Shown here: piece by piece, positions 12,084 through 27,423 of the stretch | How the letters are laid out: each line of letters starts with the position of its first letter | Position numbering within the stretch: the first letter of the stretch is position 1 | From: Mesodorylaimus sp. YZB2_4 | Taxonomy: Eukaryota; Nematoda; Enoplea; Dorylaimida; Dorylaimidae | DNA length: 64,000 nucleotides | Assembly: GCA_030248295.1 (NCBI GenBank) | Contig: JASANH010001446.1 | Coordinates: 930,001 to 994,000 of the forward strand | Reading direction: 5' to 3' | Notes under the pieces: model-generated | What the model was told of the DNA's origin: nothing | Databases searched by the model: none | What the model saw: the letters and a program-made list of their open reading frames with translations, nothing else | Translations under genes and position numbers: made by a program

Positions 12084-12251
12084 CCAATTCGTGATCACCC
12101 TCCGCTCATTGTCAGGTATGCTCGTGTCGAGATGTACATTCTGACTCAATGCTATCTTATGACTAGTCAGACCCACAGGCTTTAAAAGGAATGCTACATA
12201 GTTATCCCGATGAAATATTGAAAGCACATACAAGTACAGTAGGCACCAGAG

Positions 12252-13760
12252 CTAGGTGACATGTTGCAAGATACCTTGTCGAATCAGGGCCTCACAATCA
12301 GAACGTAGCAATGAATGCTGCGTGTTCTTCTTTAGCATGACCACAGTCCCGGCCTCCGTTTCGAATTCCCCATAGTCTTGCAAACAACGTACCTAAGGCC
12401 GAGAAAATAAAGCCGACGATAAGAAAACAACTTCGATACACTCACTTCCACGTAAAGCGATTTGGGTGGATGCATATTCTGAGTCAGATTCACACATCCC
12501 ATCGATCGCATATAACCAGCTAACATCTGGTTGTACGTCTGAATCCATTGGGCCTGAAATGGAAATACATGAAGCATTGTTATCCTTTCTGATAGAACCA
12601 TGTTTCTCCTGATACAAAATAACCTGATGATGGAACTAGAAGCGTCCCGATCAAATAGGCTAGGATTCCAAAATGGTCAACGCCAAGTTTTTGCTAGTGC
12701 CAGCTAGCAGGTGGGCAGGGAAAGTAGCATAAAGGGATCGCGCCACGTGTGGATGCATGATATACCTAAGGATCCATTCATATGAACGCAGGTCAAAAAA
12801 TATCGCGAAGACCATGAGCATCAAGGCAGTGTGTGTAGGCGGATCTATTACATACAGCAATGCAGGGAGAAAACCACCCAACAGAAGCGTTAGATTGTTT
12901 GAGGCAGATAAGACGTTTTGCATCGTCATTACTGCCCAAGACCCCTTATATCTACAGGCCTAGCTCCGATCCCAACCAGAACTGACTGAATGACGATCCA
13001 GAACACCCGCTAACATGAACCAACCGCTCACCTCTGGCTCGGACAAGTTCATTCGGACAGTACTGGGCAGAATACTTCCCACTTCCCATCGCAGTTCTTT
13101 CAAACGCATGAGACGATTGTACACGTAAGCGAGCACGCATCGGCGATTTCGTTCCATGCTGTGGTGACGAAATTCAACTGTGGGCGATATTTTTGAAAGA
13201 GCAGAAGTAGCATCTTCTTGACTTTTGGCTTCTCTTCTGAAAAACGAGAAAATGAAATGTGCTGCACCCGAGAATAAAAATTGAGGGATGCACAAAATTT
13301 TCACTCCGAAGTTTGCTATGCTCGATATACAGTATGATCGATATGTACACAGACTATTAGGTAGATTCTACAGCTGATCGAGTCCTGGCTAATATAGGGT
13401 ACAAACAGATACGGTACGAATAATGACCCTAGTCCTATCTATCTCGAAAAACAACGTGCCCCTTCACCCTCGAGTGCACAAGCCTGTGTTTTGTAACGTA
13501 AAATAGAACATGAACATTACTCGCCAACACAAAATCAAAGGGAGAAAAATAAAAAAATCACGGCTCTTACACATCGGCATGATTCTGCTGAACGAGATAT
13601 TTCATTTCCGAAAGGATTTGTCGAATCAGTTCTTCCTAAATGTCATTCTGAGGAGAAATAAAAACAAAATACGGTAGGGGAAACTCACATTGTACGGTGG
13701 AAAAAGATCACGACTTCGATCTAATTCTTTAATCAATTCGATGGCTTTATCACCGTACAT
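12252..13760 (-). CDS. GINS1: GINS complex subunit 1 (PSF1), complete, 5 exons
   Basis: PSF1 is part of the GINS tetramer, which joins CDC45 and MCM2-7 in the replicative helicase. The exons are 13760-13689, 13635-13571, 13236-13032, 12553-12446 and 12392-12252. All phases agree and the product is 196 residues, the same length as human GINS1. Diagnostic stretches are the N-terminal [10 protein letters not shown], then [57 protein letters not shown] and the C-terminal [13 protein letters not shown]. The A domain and the C-terminal B domain are both present. The gene lies back to back with the 14110 transcription unit across 349 bp. Confidence 0.96.
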
Positions 13761-14109
13761 TTTGCTTTTGAAGTCCCTCGGATTGAGAGATCAACGCAAA
13801 AGAAAAGGTTTCTATTTACTTTCTTATTTGCTTTGAAATAAATTCAATTCATTTTTGTGCGGTTGGTTTGAAAGCCGCACTTTTGTAAAAGTAAGTTCCA
13901 GGAAACATGTGGTGAGGCAAAATTGCTACGATCTAAATCTCAAAGCTGCAACTATATCTTACTAGTGCAAGACAGGCCGAGGCCATCGGTTTCTGCGCGC
14001 AAGGAATTGCTTCGTTGGATAGGAAATAATTCGATTTCCACTTCGTTGTGATTGGTTGGTTTTCTCATAGATATTAGTATATGGCGTTTCGGCCACATAT
14101 TTGCTTGCT
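13761..14109. promoter_or_regulatory. Divergent promoter of GINS1 and the kaptin unit
   Basis: The 349-bp spacer lies between two divergent start codons. It contains a hairpin with perfect 6-bp arms, GTGCGG and CCGCAC, at 13857-13880. A GCGCGC-containing segment near 13994 is only a weak E2F match. No TATA box is clear. Confidence 0.45.
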
Positions 14110-14502
14110 ATGAGCATAATTGGTGATCCCGAATTCGTTGAAAAACTTGAAAAAAAACTTGCCAAATTCAAAAAATCACCCGATCGATTGAATTCGAAAG
14201 ATATCTTATCCGATTTATCTGATCGTCGCCAACGTACGTTTTCAAATTTATATCAGTCCGATAAAGTGGACGAAATTCGAGTTTTGGACGACGGCGTCCG
14301 CGTTCCTCAACCAAATCTGATAATTCAAAGAATTTGTCCTGAACGAATAGCTTTGACAACGGACGAATTGCAATCATTGGTTGAAAAAGACGAATTAAAT
14401 CTTCTCGCTCAGCGCCTTCAAGAAAATCAAGAGAAAAATAAAGCCGAGGAAGACAAAGACTCAAAACATGACGGCGCCTGCGACAATGCAAAAACATTTT
14501 GA
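14110..14502 (+). CDS. Unknown 130-residue protein, first cistron before kaptin
   Basis: A single-exon frame begins at the ATG of MSIIGDPEFVEKLEKKL and ends at a TGA that lies 35 bases inside the next coding region. The product is hydrophilic and helical: a Lys-rich N-terminal helix, a middle segment RVPQPNLIIQRICPERIALT, then a Glu/Lys-rich coiled coil (LVEKDELNLLAQRLQENQE). It has no membrane segment or signal peptide. I do not recognise the family. Clear protein-like codon use and its position directly behind the divergent promoter support it being real. It appears to share an mRNA with kaptin. An alternative is that a splice inside the overlap fuses or separates the two frames. Confidence 0.65.
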   Translation: MSIIGDPEFVEKLEKKLAKFKKSPDRLNSKDILSDLSDRRQRTFSNLYQSDKVDEIRVLDDGVRVPQPNLIIQRICPERIALTTDELQSLVEKDELNLLAQRLQENQEKNKAEEDKDSKHDGACDNAKTF

Positions 14503-15823
14503 TTCTCCATTCGAATCGTCTCCGCATGGGTTCCTCAATATCGATTCCGATGAAGTTTACTGCAAAAGCTTATCCGGCCAATGCAACGTTTATTCGTTCC
14601 ACGTGATTCAAACGATTAGTGATGCAGACACAATCGAAGAATGGATTCTGATTGTGACATTATCAGGAAAGATATTTCGATTTGTGATCGATGATGCGAT
14701 CGATCATCGATCGGACGACAGCTATTTCTTGAAATTCGCTTGCGATGAATTCGATTTGCGCAATGATTTTCCGTCGCACTATATCGACTTGGAAGTTACT
14801 TCTAGCTGCATTCACAAAGTAGACACTGGTCAAATTTATTTGTTCTTGGCTTGCGTTGACAATCGATCCCATTTGGTCGATGCAAGTCGTAATCCAAATG
14901 TCGGCAATGTCGGCTCAATCAGTGCACCTGGTATCATTTTCATCGTTCGAATAGCGCCGCCATGGAAACCCCTTACGCCTTTGGCCACGGTTGTTCGGAC
15001 TCTGACAACATCGTACCCCCCATGTCTGGCCGCCATATTCCCCGTTCGACGACCAGGATCATCGACCGACGATCATGTATTATTCGTCAGTGGTACCGAT
15101 CGATCGATGCATGGGTATCGAATCGAAATGACATCCGCAAACAGTGGGGGTTTAAGTCCTCAACGCGGTGCTCAAATTTCCACATGCGAGTGTTTTTTGG
15201 GCGAAACTCTGACCGAATTCGATGCAATGTTTCGACGCGGCAAACCACTACCAGGTACAATTTTACAGTTGGATGTCCGCTATGTTGAATCGGAACAATT
15301 CGATCGAGTCACGTCCATCGGTTTCGATACTGGTCTCGTGAATGTCTGCCTCGCCGATGCAACCCGCAACGATTTGGTCACTGGTCCGATCGATTACCAC
15401 TTCGATACTCCGATATCGGCACTGCAGTGGTTTTCATGGCGACCTACGGTATCCCCTTCGGTCACAGATTGCCAATTGTCCCTACTGGTCTGCCCAACCA
15501 TCGGTCCTGCGAGTCTTCTCTCCATCATCGATGACCCCAGTTGCAACGATTCCGCAATCGTATTTCCCCGTTCTGATCAGTTCGATTGCATCACCTGCGC
15601 CGAATCGATAATTATTTCTACGTCCGAAGGAACTAACACAAATTATATTCTGCTGGGTACCTTCGGTGGGAAAGTGTTGGTCTACGCATTGGACAATAAT
15701 CGGAATTTGGCTAGTTTGAAACGCGTCCATTCTTTTCTATCGCCTGTCATGAAAATTCGGCAATTCGGGCACAAGTACGTTGCTGTACTGCTAACTTATA
15801 CTCTCATGATTTTTAAATGTTAG
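14468..15823 (+). CDS. KPTN: Kaptin (KPTN), KICSTOR complex subunit
   Basis: Kaptin is one of four KICSTOR subunits. In vertebrates KICSTOR tethers GATOR1 to lysosomes so that amino-acid loss shuts off TORC1. This single exon encodes 451 residues; human kaptin is about 436. Matches in order are: GQCNVYSFHV with LSGKIFRF (human QSNVYGL and LKGKVLGF); LFVSGTDRSMHGYRIE; ILQLDVRYVESEQFDRVTSI; PISALQWF; and FPRSDQFDCITCAE followed by YILLGTFGGKVLVYALD. These are successive blades of the beta-propeller. The second methionine (MQKHFDSPFE) is an alternative start. The first ATG overlaps the upstream cistron by 35 bases in another frame. The 3' end faces ABHD12, and an AATAAA lies at 15975-15980. Confidence 0.88.
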   Translation: MTAPATMQKHFDSPFESSPHGFLNIDSDEVYCKSLSGQCNVYSFHVIQTISDADTIEEWILIVTLSGKIFRFVIDDAIDHRSDDSYFLKFACDEFDLRNDFPSHYIDLEVTSSCIHKVDTGQIYLFLACVDNRSHLVDASRNPNVGNVGSISAPGIIFIVRIAPPWKPLTPLATVVRTLTTSYPPCLAAIFPVRRPGSSTDDHVLFVSGTDRSMHGYRIEMTSANSGGLSPQRGAQISTCECFLGETLTEFDAMFRRGKPLPGTILQLDVRYVESEQFDRVTSIGFDTGLVNVCLADATRNDLVTGPIDYHFDTPISALQWFSWRPTVSPSVTDCQLSLLVCPTIGPASLLSIIDDPSCNDSAIVFPRSDQFDCITCAESIIISTSEGTNTNYILLGTFGGKVLVYALDNNRNLASLKRVHSFLSPVMKIRQFGHKYVAVLLTYTLMIFKC

Positions 15824-15974
15824 TATTCATATTTTTACAATTTTCTGATTAATAGTCAAAAAGTACGTGTAAAAATTAAAGTACTTGTATCAATCACTTG
15901 TATGCAATATTGAGGCTATACAATAGAAACCTGACAAAACCCGCAACATCATTTGCATCCCTAATAAGGATTAC

Positions 15975-15980
15975 AATAAA
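15975..15980 (+). terminator. Possible poly(A) signal for kaptin
   Basis: An AATAAA hexamer lies 152 bases after the kaptin stop codon and just short of the convergent ABHD12 stop codon. It is the only canonical hexamer in this small gap on the plus strand. Confidence 0.4.
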
Positions 15981-15998
15981 TACCAGAACTTGATAAAG

Positions 15999-18018
15999 TT
16001 ACTTTATCAATTTGGATTCTTCGCCCAGCGATTCGATTTTCATTTCTTCCTCGAGCTCTCCTCCAATTTCCGCTTCCATTTTCAGCGGCGATTCCAATTT
16101 CGTTTCGCGCTTTTTAATTGATTCTTCAATGAAATCCCTGAAGATTACGCTTGTTGGGACTGGAGTCTGGAATGGCTGCCCATGTCCAGACATACTTGAC
16201 CAAGGTCATCAACTGGGGCGAGTTGCAAATATATTTGTGACCGTGTTCGTCGAACTCGGCGAACGAGACGTCCACGCCTGCCTGTTTAGCTTCATGATGG
16301 AGCTAGAAGTGGATTTGGAAGCGTCAGTCTGACAATAAAATTGACCCAAAAATTCAAATTGATTACCTTGTGGCCCAAATGAAATGGAACGATGAAATCG
16401 TCTTTGGCGTGCATGATCAAAACTGGGCAAGCCACTCGCTTGATCCTAAAAAAGAAGTCAGTATTTTTTATGATTGCGTGAGTGTCATCAGTTACCTTTC
16501 GTCGGTGTTCAATCGCAGTCCATAGGCGATGGGAGGCTCGACGAGAAATGAGTCCATCCACGGGATCCAGCGGAATGCCTAAATGTACTCTGAGCATATA
16601 CATGGCACTGTTCGATCATCAGAGGACTTACAGCACTGAGAAAGTGATTTTGAACAGCTTCTTTCAAATTATTGAACGGAGCTTCCAAAATGACTGCAAC
16701 TGGACACTCGTTTCGGACGCACAGATCGTCGACGACTGCCGTTGAGATGCTGAAACACTCAGAGTTGAACCAGGGGTGCGAGGGAACGGCGATGCCACTT
16801 ACGCAGTCCCTAATGAATGGCCCCAAATCACCACTGGATTCGAACCTGCACGTTCTAACGCCCATTTATAAACTGTGGCCGCGTCCTTGATCATACCATC
16901 CTCCGTTGGGAAGCCAGGCGAGTCTCCATAACCTGCAATGGAATTTATGACATACTGCTGCATGGAGGTGATCAGAGAGAGCGATGTTTTTCGACCTCAT
17001 CTGCCGCTGAAACAGCAACCTTACGGGTGACCCAACCTTTTTTTAAGCGACATACTTAATCAAGAGATGCATACAAAAACTTGAGTCTAGAGTGGGATTC
17101 GAACCCGCGCCACTGAGATACTGCGACGTATCATAAGTCGACCCTCACTACACCAACCCAACGCACACCATGTACGTACCTCGATAGTCGAAGGCGATCA
17201 CGTGATATCCAGATTCAGACAATCGGTTGTACAGCTTTGTTCGGTGAGGGGCGCATCGAGACCAGCAGTTGCCATGGTTGTAAACAATGACAGGATACTT
17301 GGCCTCGGATAATGCTCGATCGAATTCTTGATCGTTATGAGCGACCACTTTTTGAGGGAGAATTTGCCTATGAGAAATGCAATTATGACTTGGCACGACA
17401 CAAAAGGGCCCCTCTTACCACACGCCCACACTGCCGTCGTCCACGTCCAAGTAGAAGTTGCGACTCGAAGCCCTGACCCCCAACTGCTGAGGGTTCGAGT
17501 AATCGATAAGTGGCCATCGCACTGAAACAATCAAAGGCACTCGCGGATGGAGGTCACCAAGGGCCACTTTCCCATCACCTTCCCCTTGAATGACCATTTA
17601 TCGCATCCTGTGACCAAGCACCCGTAGTAGGGTGATCACAATACCACGCACATAGATACAGCTGACAAAGCAGCTTCTACTGGTCAGTAACCCATGAAAC
17701 ATCAACCCGTCAGGTTGCGCCCCACTGCTATCAACAGAACATAGGCGATCTCCCTCCCACCTCCTCTGTAGGACCCTTCATGAGCCGACTTACTGATTCA
17801 CTTGGCCCCTCCCACCCACAAGCCACTCACCAAAATGCAAGAATATGATGTAGACGTGGATATGAGGCACCAAGTACAATACGGCTGGCACCAGCACGTA
17901 CAGCAACAGCAACGAGACACCCACCACTTTCGCCGTCGATCCGCAAGCCCTGTAAGCACCCTCATCAAATCCACCTCAATACCATCGCCCTGAATCCTTA
18001 CCCAACTCCAGCACCCAT
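15999..18018 (-). CDS. ABHD12: ABHD12-type lysophospholipase, complete, 10 exons
   Basis: ABHD12 is an ER membrane serine hydrolase that cleaves lysophosphatidylserine. The exons are 18018-18002, 17949-17831, 17521-17419, 17367-17180, 16932-16803, 16749-16632, 16578-16496, 16445-16367, 16302-16196 and 16149-15999. Phases agree and the product is 364 residues (human 398). A transmembrane anchor lies near 18-40 (VSLLLLYVLVPAVLYLVP). Catalytic features are YNHG (oxyanion turn), nucleophile GHSLG at about Ser182, AKDD near Asp268 and EHGHKY near His299-301. The first coding exon is only 17 bases and its ATG follows GTCGCCACG. The last intron is only 46 bases. Intron 4 carries a tRNA-like sequence. 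The tail is acidic and Lys-rich rather than ending in an ER signal I recognise. Confidence 0.93.
17086..17164 (-). other. tRNA-like sequence in ABHD12 intron 4
   Basis: On the minus strand there is an A box like that of tRNA genes (TTGGTGTAGTGAGGG) and a perfect B box GGGTTCGAATCCC about 40 bases later. A possible anticodon-like hairpin with CGAC/GTCG arms sits between them. The acceptor ends do not pair (GTTGGGT against TCTAGAC). It is therefore more likely a tRNA-derived SINE head or tRNA pseudogene than a working tRNA. It lies wholly within the 247-bp intron. Confidence 0.5.
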
Positions 18019-18406
18019 CGTGGCGACCCAAGCCTTGGCAACTAAAAGAAAACAAGCAGTTGTTGCCTCAACATTTCGACTGCGTACTTTGCCCTCCCGC
18101 CGGGCGATAAGCCCTCATAGTCAGTGCCAGCCACCAAGACACACAAGCAAACTCATCAGTACTCGTGGACTAGGACCACTTCTACTTTACCCAGCTCCTA
18201 CCACTACAAATATTAGTTTACTCCAGCATAAACCATCGAAACGAAAAGTATGATTTGCACCACATGAAACACCCACCCTTAATTATTATTTAATAACCAA
18301 AAAACCAATCGTGTAGGCAAAAACTCCACTTCCCCATCACAGTAAGAACTGCTACACTTAAATAACACGTTAACCAAATCGTTCCCTATCCCGCACCACG
18401 CCCATT
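18019..18406. other. Spacer between SEC23 end and ABHD12 start
   Basis: This 388-bp stretch must hold the SEC23 3' UTR and the ABHD12 promoter, since both genes are on the minus strand. The ABHD12 5' UTR appears to begin after a TTTTAG acceptor at about 18040, so a 5'-UTR intron is possible. I see no repeat or other gene. Confidence 0.45.
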
Positions 18407-23809
<5,403 letters not shown>

Positions 23810-25515
23810 CTACTTGATCGTATGATTCGAGTCTTTTAGAAAGCTTAGAACGTAAGTTTCGAGTTGGTACAGATGATCGTCAACGACCAGTGGGAAAAAT
23901 TTGCGCATGGAGTCAGTCAATTTGAGTAGGTACTCGTAATTTGGGCCCGCCCTGCCACGCGCCATTGCGATTTCCATGGCCATTCTTCTTTGCAATTGAA
24001 ATTCGTGGCAGTTTTCTTTTTCATGCTGGCAATCGTGGCCACACTTTTCATACTTGGACGAGATCGCATTTACGGGTGCACCCAAGAACCAAGAGTTCTG
24101 CTCGAATGCGATGCATGTTAAAGCTTGCCATACTTGGCCCGTTTCCACGCATTCCACATCGACCATTTGAAATGTGTAGCCATTCTCGATTTCCCTTTCG
24201 TACAGGTGCTCAAGGGCGTCAAATACGTTTCGTCGACCAGCCACTTTGAAAACGATGCCGTACGTGTGACTGCTCTCGTCTCCTACCAAAGTGACAACTC
24301 GCCCAGGCTATAATAGAAAAAAGGTCTCGCAGAGCCTGGAATGGATTGATTACACAGATATACATCATAGTGCTGATAAAAACACTGCTTGTGAAAGGCG
24401 GGTGGACTAATGCTGTGCACAGGGTTTGTTGGCAATCAAGCAGCCTTTACCCAAGATAACATAACAGCGCAGTAATAGAAGCACAGTGAAGTCGTGGTCT
24501 GATGTCAGGTGCTTCATTCCAAGGAATGAGTGAGGACGCTGAATGCTGATAAATTTCCCCTGCTGCACACAACACTGTGTAGAGGCTCGTCTGGCAATCG
24601 GTCCTGTGCAGCTGCAGCTGGCAGCTGGAAGCGTCACCAGTGAGAATGATGTTTCAGCCACGAACTAGGTCGGAAGACTAAGCTTTTGGCATAGTGCAAA
24701 ATTGTACCAGTCACTCCCTTCAGTAATACGGACCCAAACGCATTACAGTTGTAGATCAAGAAAGCTATTGACCAGCAGCTTGCCATGAACTGGTGACAAG
24801 ATGGGTACCGTACAGTCAACGAAGGGCACACTAAGGATAATTCATCTTTTGCGCTGCGGTTGTAGCAACACTTGTACTCACATACTGTACATTATTTCAT
24901 TGTTTCCTTCCTCTCCCTTCATCGCCTCTATACACCCCCTTCGTTTGGCCGCCGCTACTCTGTTTCGAAGTCAGATTTTTCCATCGACACGAGACAAAGT
25001 TAGCAAAAACATTAGGCTTGCCCAGCTGGCAGAACTCCTTTAGATGAGCACGAGAGATCTAGTGCTTGTCATATGCTCCCGTTTTCCTAGATACGTACTT
25101 TCTTTGCTTCTAAGCTTTTTGGTTTACAAACCTGCTACTCGAAAGAAGTACTTCGCAGCCCAGACTAGATTTGATCTAGTGCTTAGCATACTTTTTCTGG
25201 AGTGCTTAGTAGAAAGTGGAGCCCTCGTCATTTTAAGATAAGACATGCTTCATGAAAAACGGCGGCAAAAAAGAATCAATATACTAAGTCAAAGTGCAAA
25301 GGCCACAAATAGGTGCTTACCAAATCCTCAGTTCCTCGGAATGTTGTATTGCCTTGATAAAATCGCCTGCTGTATCCTCTGACCATTGCTCGCTCTTGAT
25401 GGTCAAAGACAAATCCAGGATTCCACATCAATGAACCATATCCAAAAATGTACAAGCATGGTTTTGCGTTTCCAGTTAATGTATCAGGGAAAGTCAAACT
25501 TAAGTTGGCCCCCAT
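23810..25515 (-). CDS. CHAC2: ChaC-type gamma-glutamylcyclotransferase
   Basis: ChaC enzymes cleave glutathione in the cytosol to 5-oxoproline and Cys-Gly. Two exons, 25515-25321 and 24307-23810, join in phase 0 across a 1013-bp intron and encode 230 residues. Motifs are FGYGSLMWNPGF (substrate loop YGSL), YSRRFYQGNTTFRG, PGRVVTLV, and the catalytic-glutamate segment YEREIENGY (Glu near 104). Human CHAC2 has 184 residues. The extra length here is an N-terminal extension (about 20 residues) and an insert between about 135 and 180 that carries CGHDCQHEKENCHEFQ, a His/Cys-rich stretch I do not know from the family. The intron holds no recognisable gene. Confidence 0.88.
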
Positions 25516-25518
25516 CTC

Positions 25519-25828
25519 TTAAAGTTCCTGCACAGATGTCGAATGACACTCGATCAGCGTGAACTTGTCACTCGTCGACCATAGGACGACGACTGTTGAG
25601 TACGGCACGTCGAGTCGATTGAGGCGGGACGAGAACGGGCGCTGGAGGGTGTCGACAATGGAATGTGCTACCTTGCTCCAAGAATACTTTTCGTTCCACC
25701 TTATAGGACCAGGAGGTGAAAACTTCTTGTAATTCTTTGCCCCACTGAAACGATCACGAGCAGTCCTAACAAGGATTTTTCTCTTGTCGACTCTAGGAAT
25801 CAGCTGGCTCGAAATACGCACCTGCTTC
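25519..25828 (-). CDS. Putative terminal exon of an unknown gene
   Basis: A minus-strand frame is open from an acceptor-like GTTGACAG near 25836-25829 to a TAA at 25519. It encodes about 100 residues, including LIPRVDKRKILVRTARDRF and VPYSTVVVLWSTSDKF. Third positions are mostly G or C in this frame, which is coding-like. No in-frame ATG is visible, so upstream exons would be needed, and I could not find them. It abuts the ChaC start with almost no gap. Confidence 0.35.
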
Positions 25829-25921
25829 TGTCAACATTCAATACAGCCCCCTCTGAACGAGTCGTCCAGACAGACTGATGCTCTTCTATGATTATTTTCT
25901 CTTTATTCCAGAAGCTGACGT

Positions 25922-26126
25922 ATGAGCCAGTCGGCTGTCGTCATGCTAATTGCCAGAGGTGGCTGCGTGTTGTTCACCGACGAGTTTATTGTTCGACGAG
26001 ACGATGCTGATGACAAATCTGACGATGAACACGCCTCCCCGTTCACTTCACCGACGAATTCCAGTTCAAATACCAAGATTTTATTGTCGTTCGGGCACGC
26101 TGTATTTGGGCTGGACTGGCAATGTG
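25922..26126 (+). CDS. Putative first exon of an unknown gene
   Basis: A plus-strand ATG frame encodes VVMLIARGGCVLFTDEF and then an acidic, Ser-rich segment, and ends LLSFGHAVFGLDWQ. Codon use looks like real coding sequence. A second protein-like stretch, FNGTDEITLVQSVFHQLSMF, occurs after an acceptor-like TTTGATAG near 26312. I could not join the two in frame with a clean donor. The frame may instead be a relic. Confidence 0.3.
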
Positions 26127-26418
26127 GGTAGCACGTGTGGGTTTAACGAGGCGTGTCGAACTCAAGTCTCCAATTATCACGACCAGTGTATGGATAATAA
26201 GAGGCGATGGTTTCTGATGCAATTCTAGGCCTTTTTGGCAAATTTCACTCATGTCCATAGTCGAAGCTGATGCAATATGTCCATCAATTTACACCAGCCT
26301 TATTTCTTTGATAGGCGCACAATTTTGAGGTGTTTAATGGCACTGACGAGATAACATTGGTGCAATCGGTTTTTCATCAATTGAGTATGTTTACGAAAAG
26401 GCTAACGACTAAAGCCCA

Positions 26419-26546
26419 AAGTATAGTTCGACGCGATGTGTCAAATAAGCGCGCGATGCGACACTTTTGGGTCAACTGTCAATGTAAAAAGGTGCCTAAA
26501 GCGTCGCATCGCAAGCTTATTTGACGCATCGCATCGAACTATACTT
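26419..26546. repeat. 128-bp inverted repeat (MITE-like hairpin)
   Basis: The left arm 26419-26467 and the right arm 26498-26546 are 49-base imperfect inverted copies with about five mismatches and a 30-base loop. Both outer ends read AAGTATAGTTCGA inward. The size and layout suit a miniature inverted-repeat element. I see no clear target-site duplication. Confidence 0.7.
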
Positions 26547-27423
26547 CCAGCTTAAGTGACTAGCCAGCAGCGCGCAGCATTTGTAGGAGTGGTGGCTGGT
26601 CAAGGTACAGGAACTACCTAATGGGCGGATGTTGTCCTCTCCGCGTCACCTGACCACCTTGCCTAATGGTAAGAAGATCGGCCCTTTGAAACAGATTACT
26701 GCATTGTTTCAATCGTATCTCATCTCACTGCACTAACTCTTTGTATATCTGCTATTGTCAAATCATTTGAACCACCTCACCATTGCCCTTTGAAACCTGC
26801 CTTGCTGCTAATGGTCATAGAGCTCCTCGACTTTGCTCTCTTGCGTATGCCCACCGTCACGAACAGTTCCTACTCAGCAGACCAAGGAATGCACAGTATC
26901 CGTTTTATGTTGACAATGTCTGCACTTTTTGTGAACCAAACAGACCATGAATCTGCACTTTTTGAACTCAATGTCAGCGGTTAAACAAACCATGCTGCTA
27001 ACCAGAATGGAAAGACTCACTTATGGGAGGAGGGACGTGAATTGACATTTGGATGGAAGAAATGGCCCGGTGTCAGATTAAAATCAAATGAAAAGCATGT
27101 CTATACCGTCAGGACCCGATACAGTGATGTGTATCGCGCAAAAGGAATATTCGACAAAGGCCAACAGGTCAAAGGCTACGAAGGCAGAACAGCGTGGCTG
27201 AACTCTTTACCGAATGGCATCATTACGAGATGACATAGTGGCGGAACAGAACAGTTGAATACAGTACATAGATTTGAGGCAAAGGATTCAGATTCATTAG
27301 ATAGTATGACAATACCTGATCGTGAGGCAGAACACAAGGTATCCCCCCATCCACTTATAGCGGAGTGCAGACAACGCGGGACAAATCAGATTCAACCCCC
27401 CCCCCCTTAATTTTTCGATTGCG

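Noticed and set aside
17086-17164. A functional tRNA gene
   Set aside because: The B box is perfect, but the acceptor stem does not pair and the anticodon arm is irregular.
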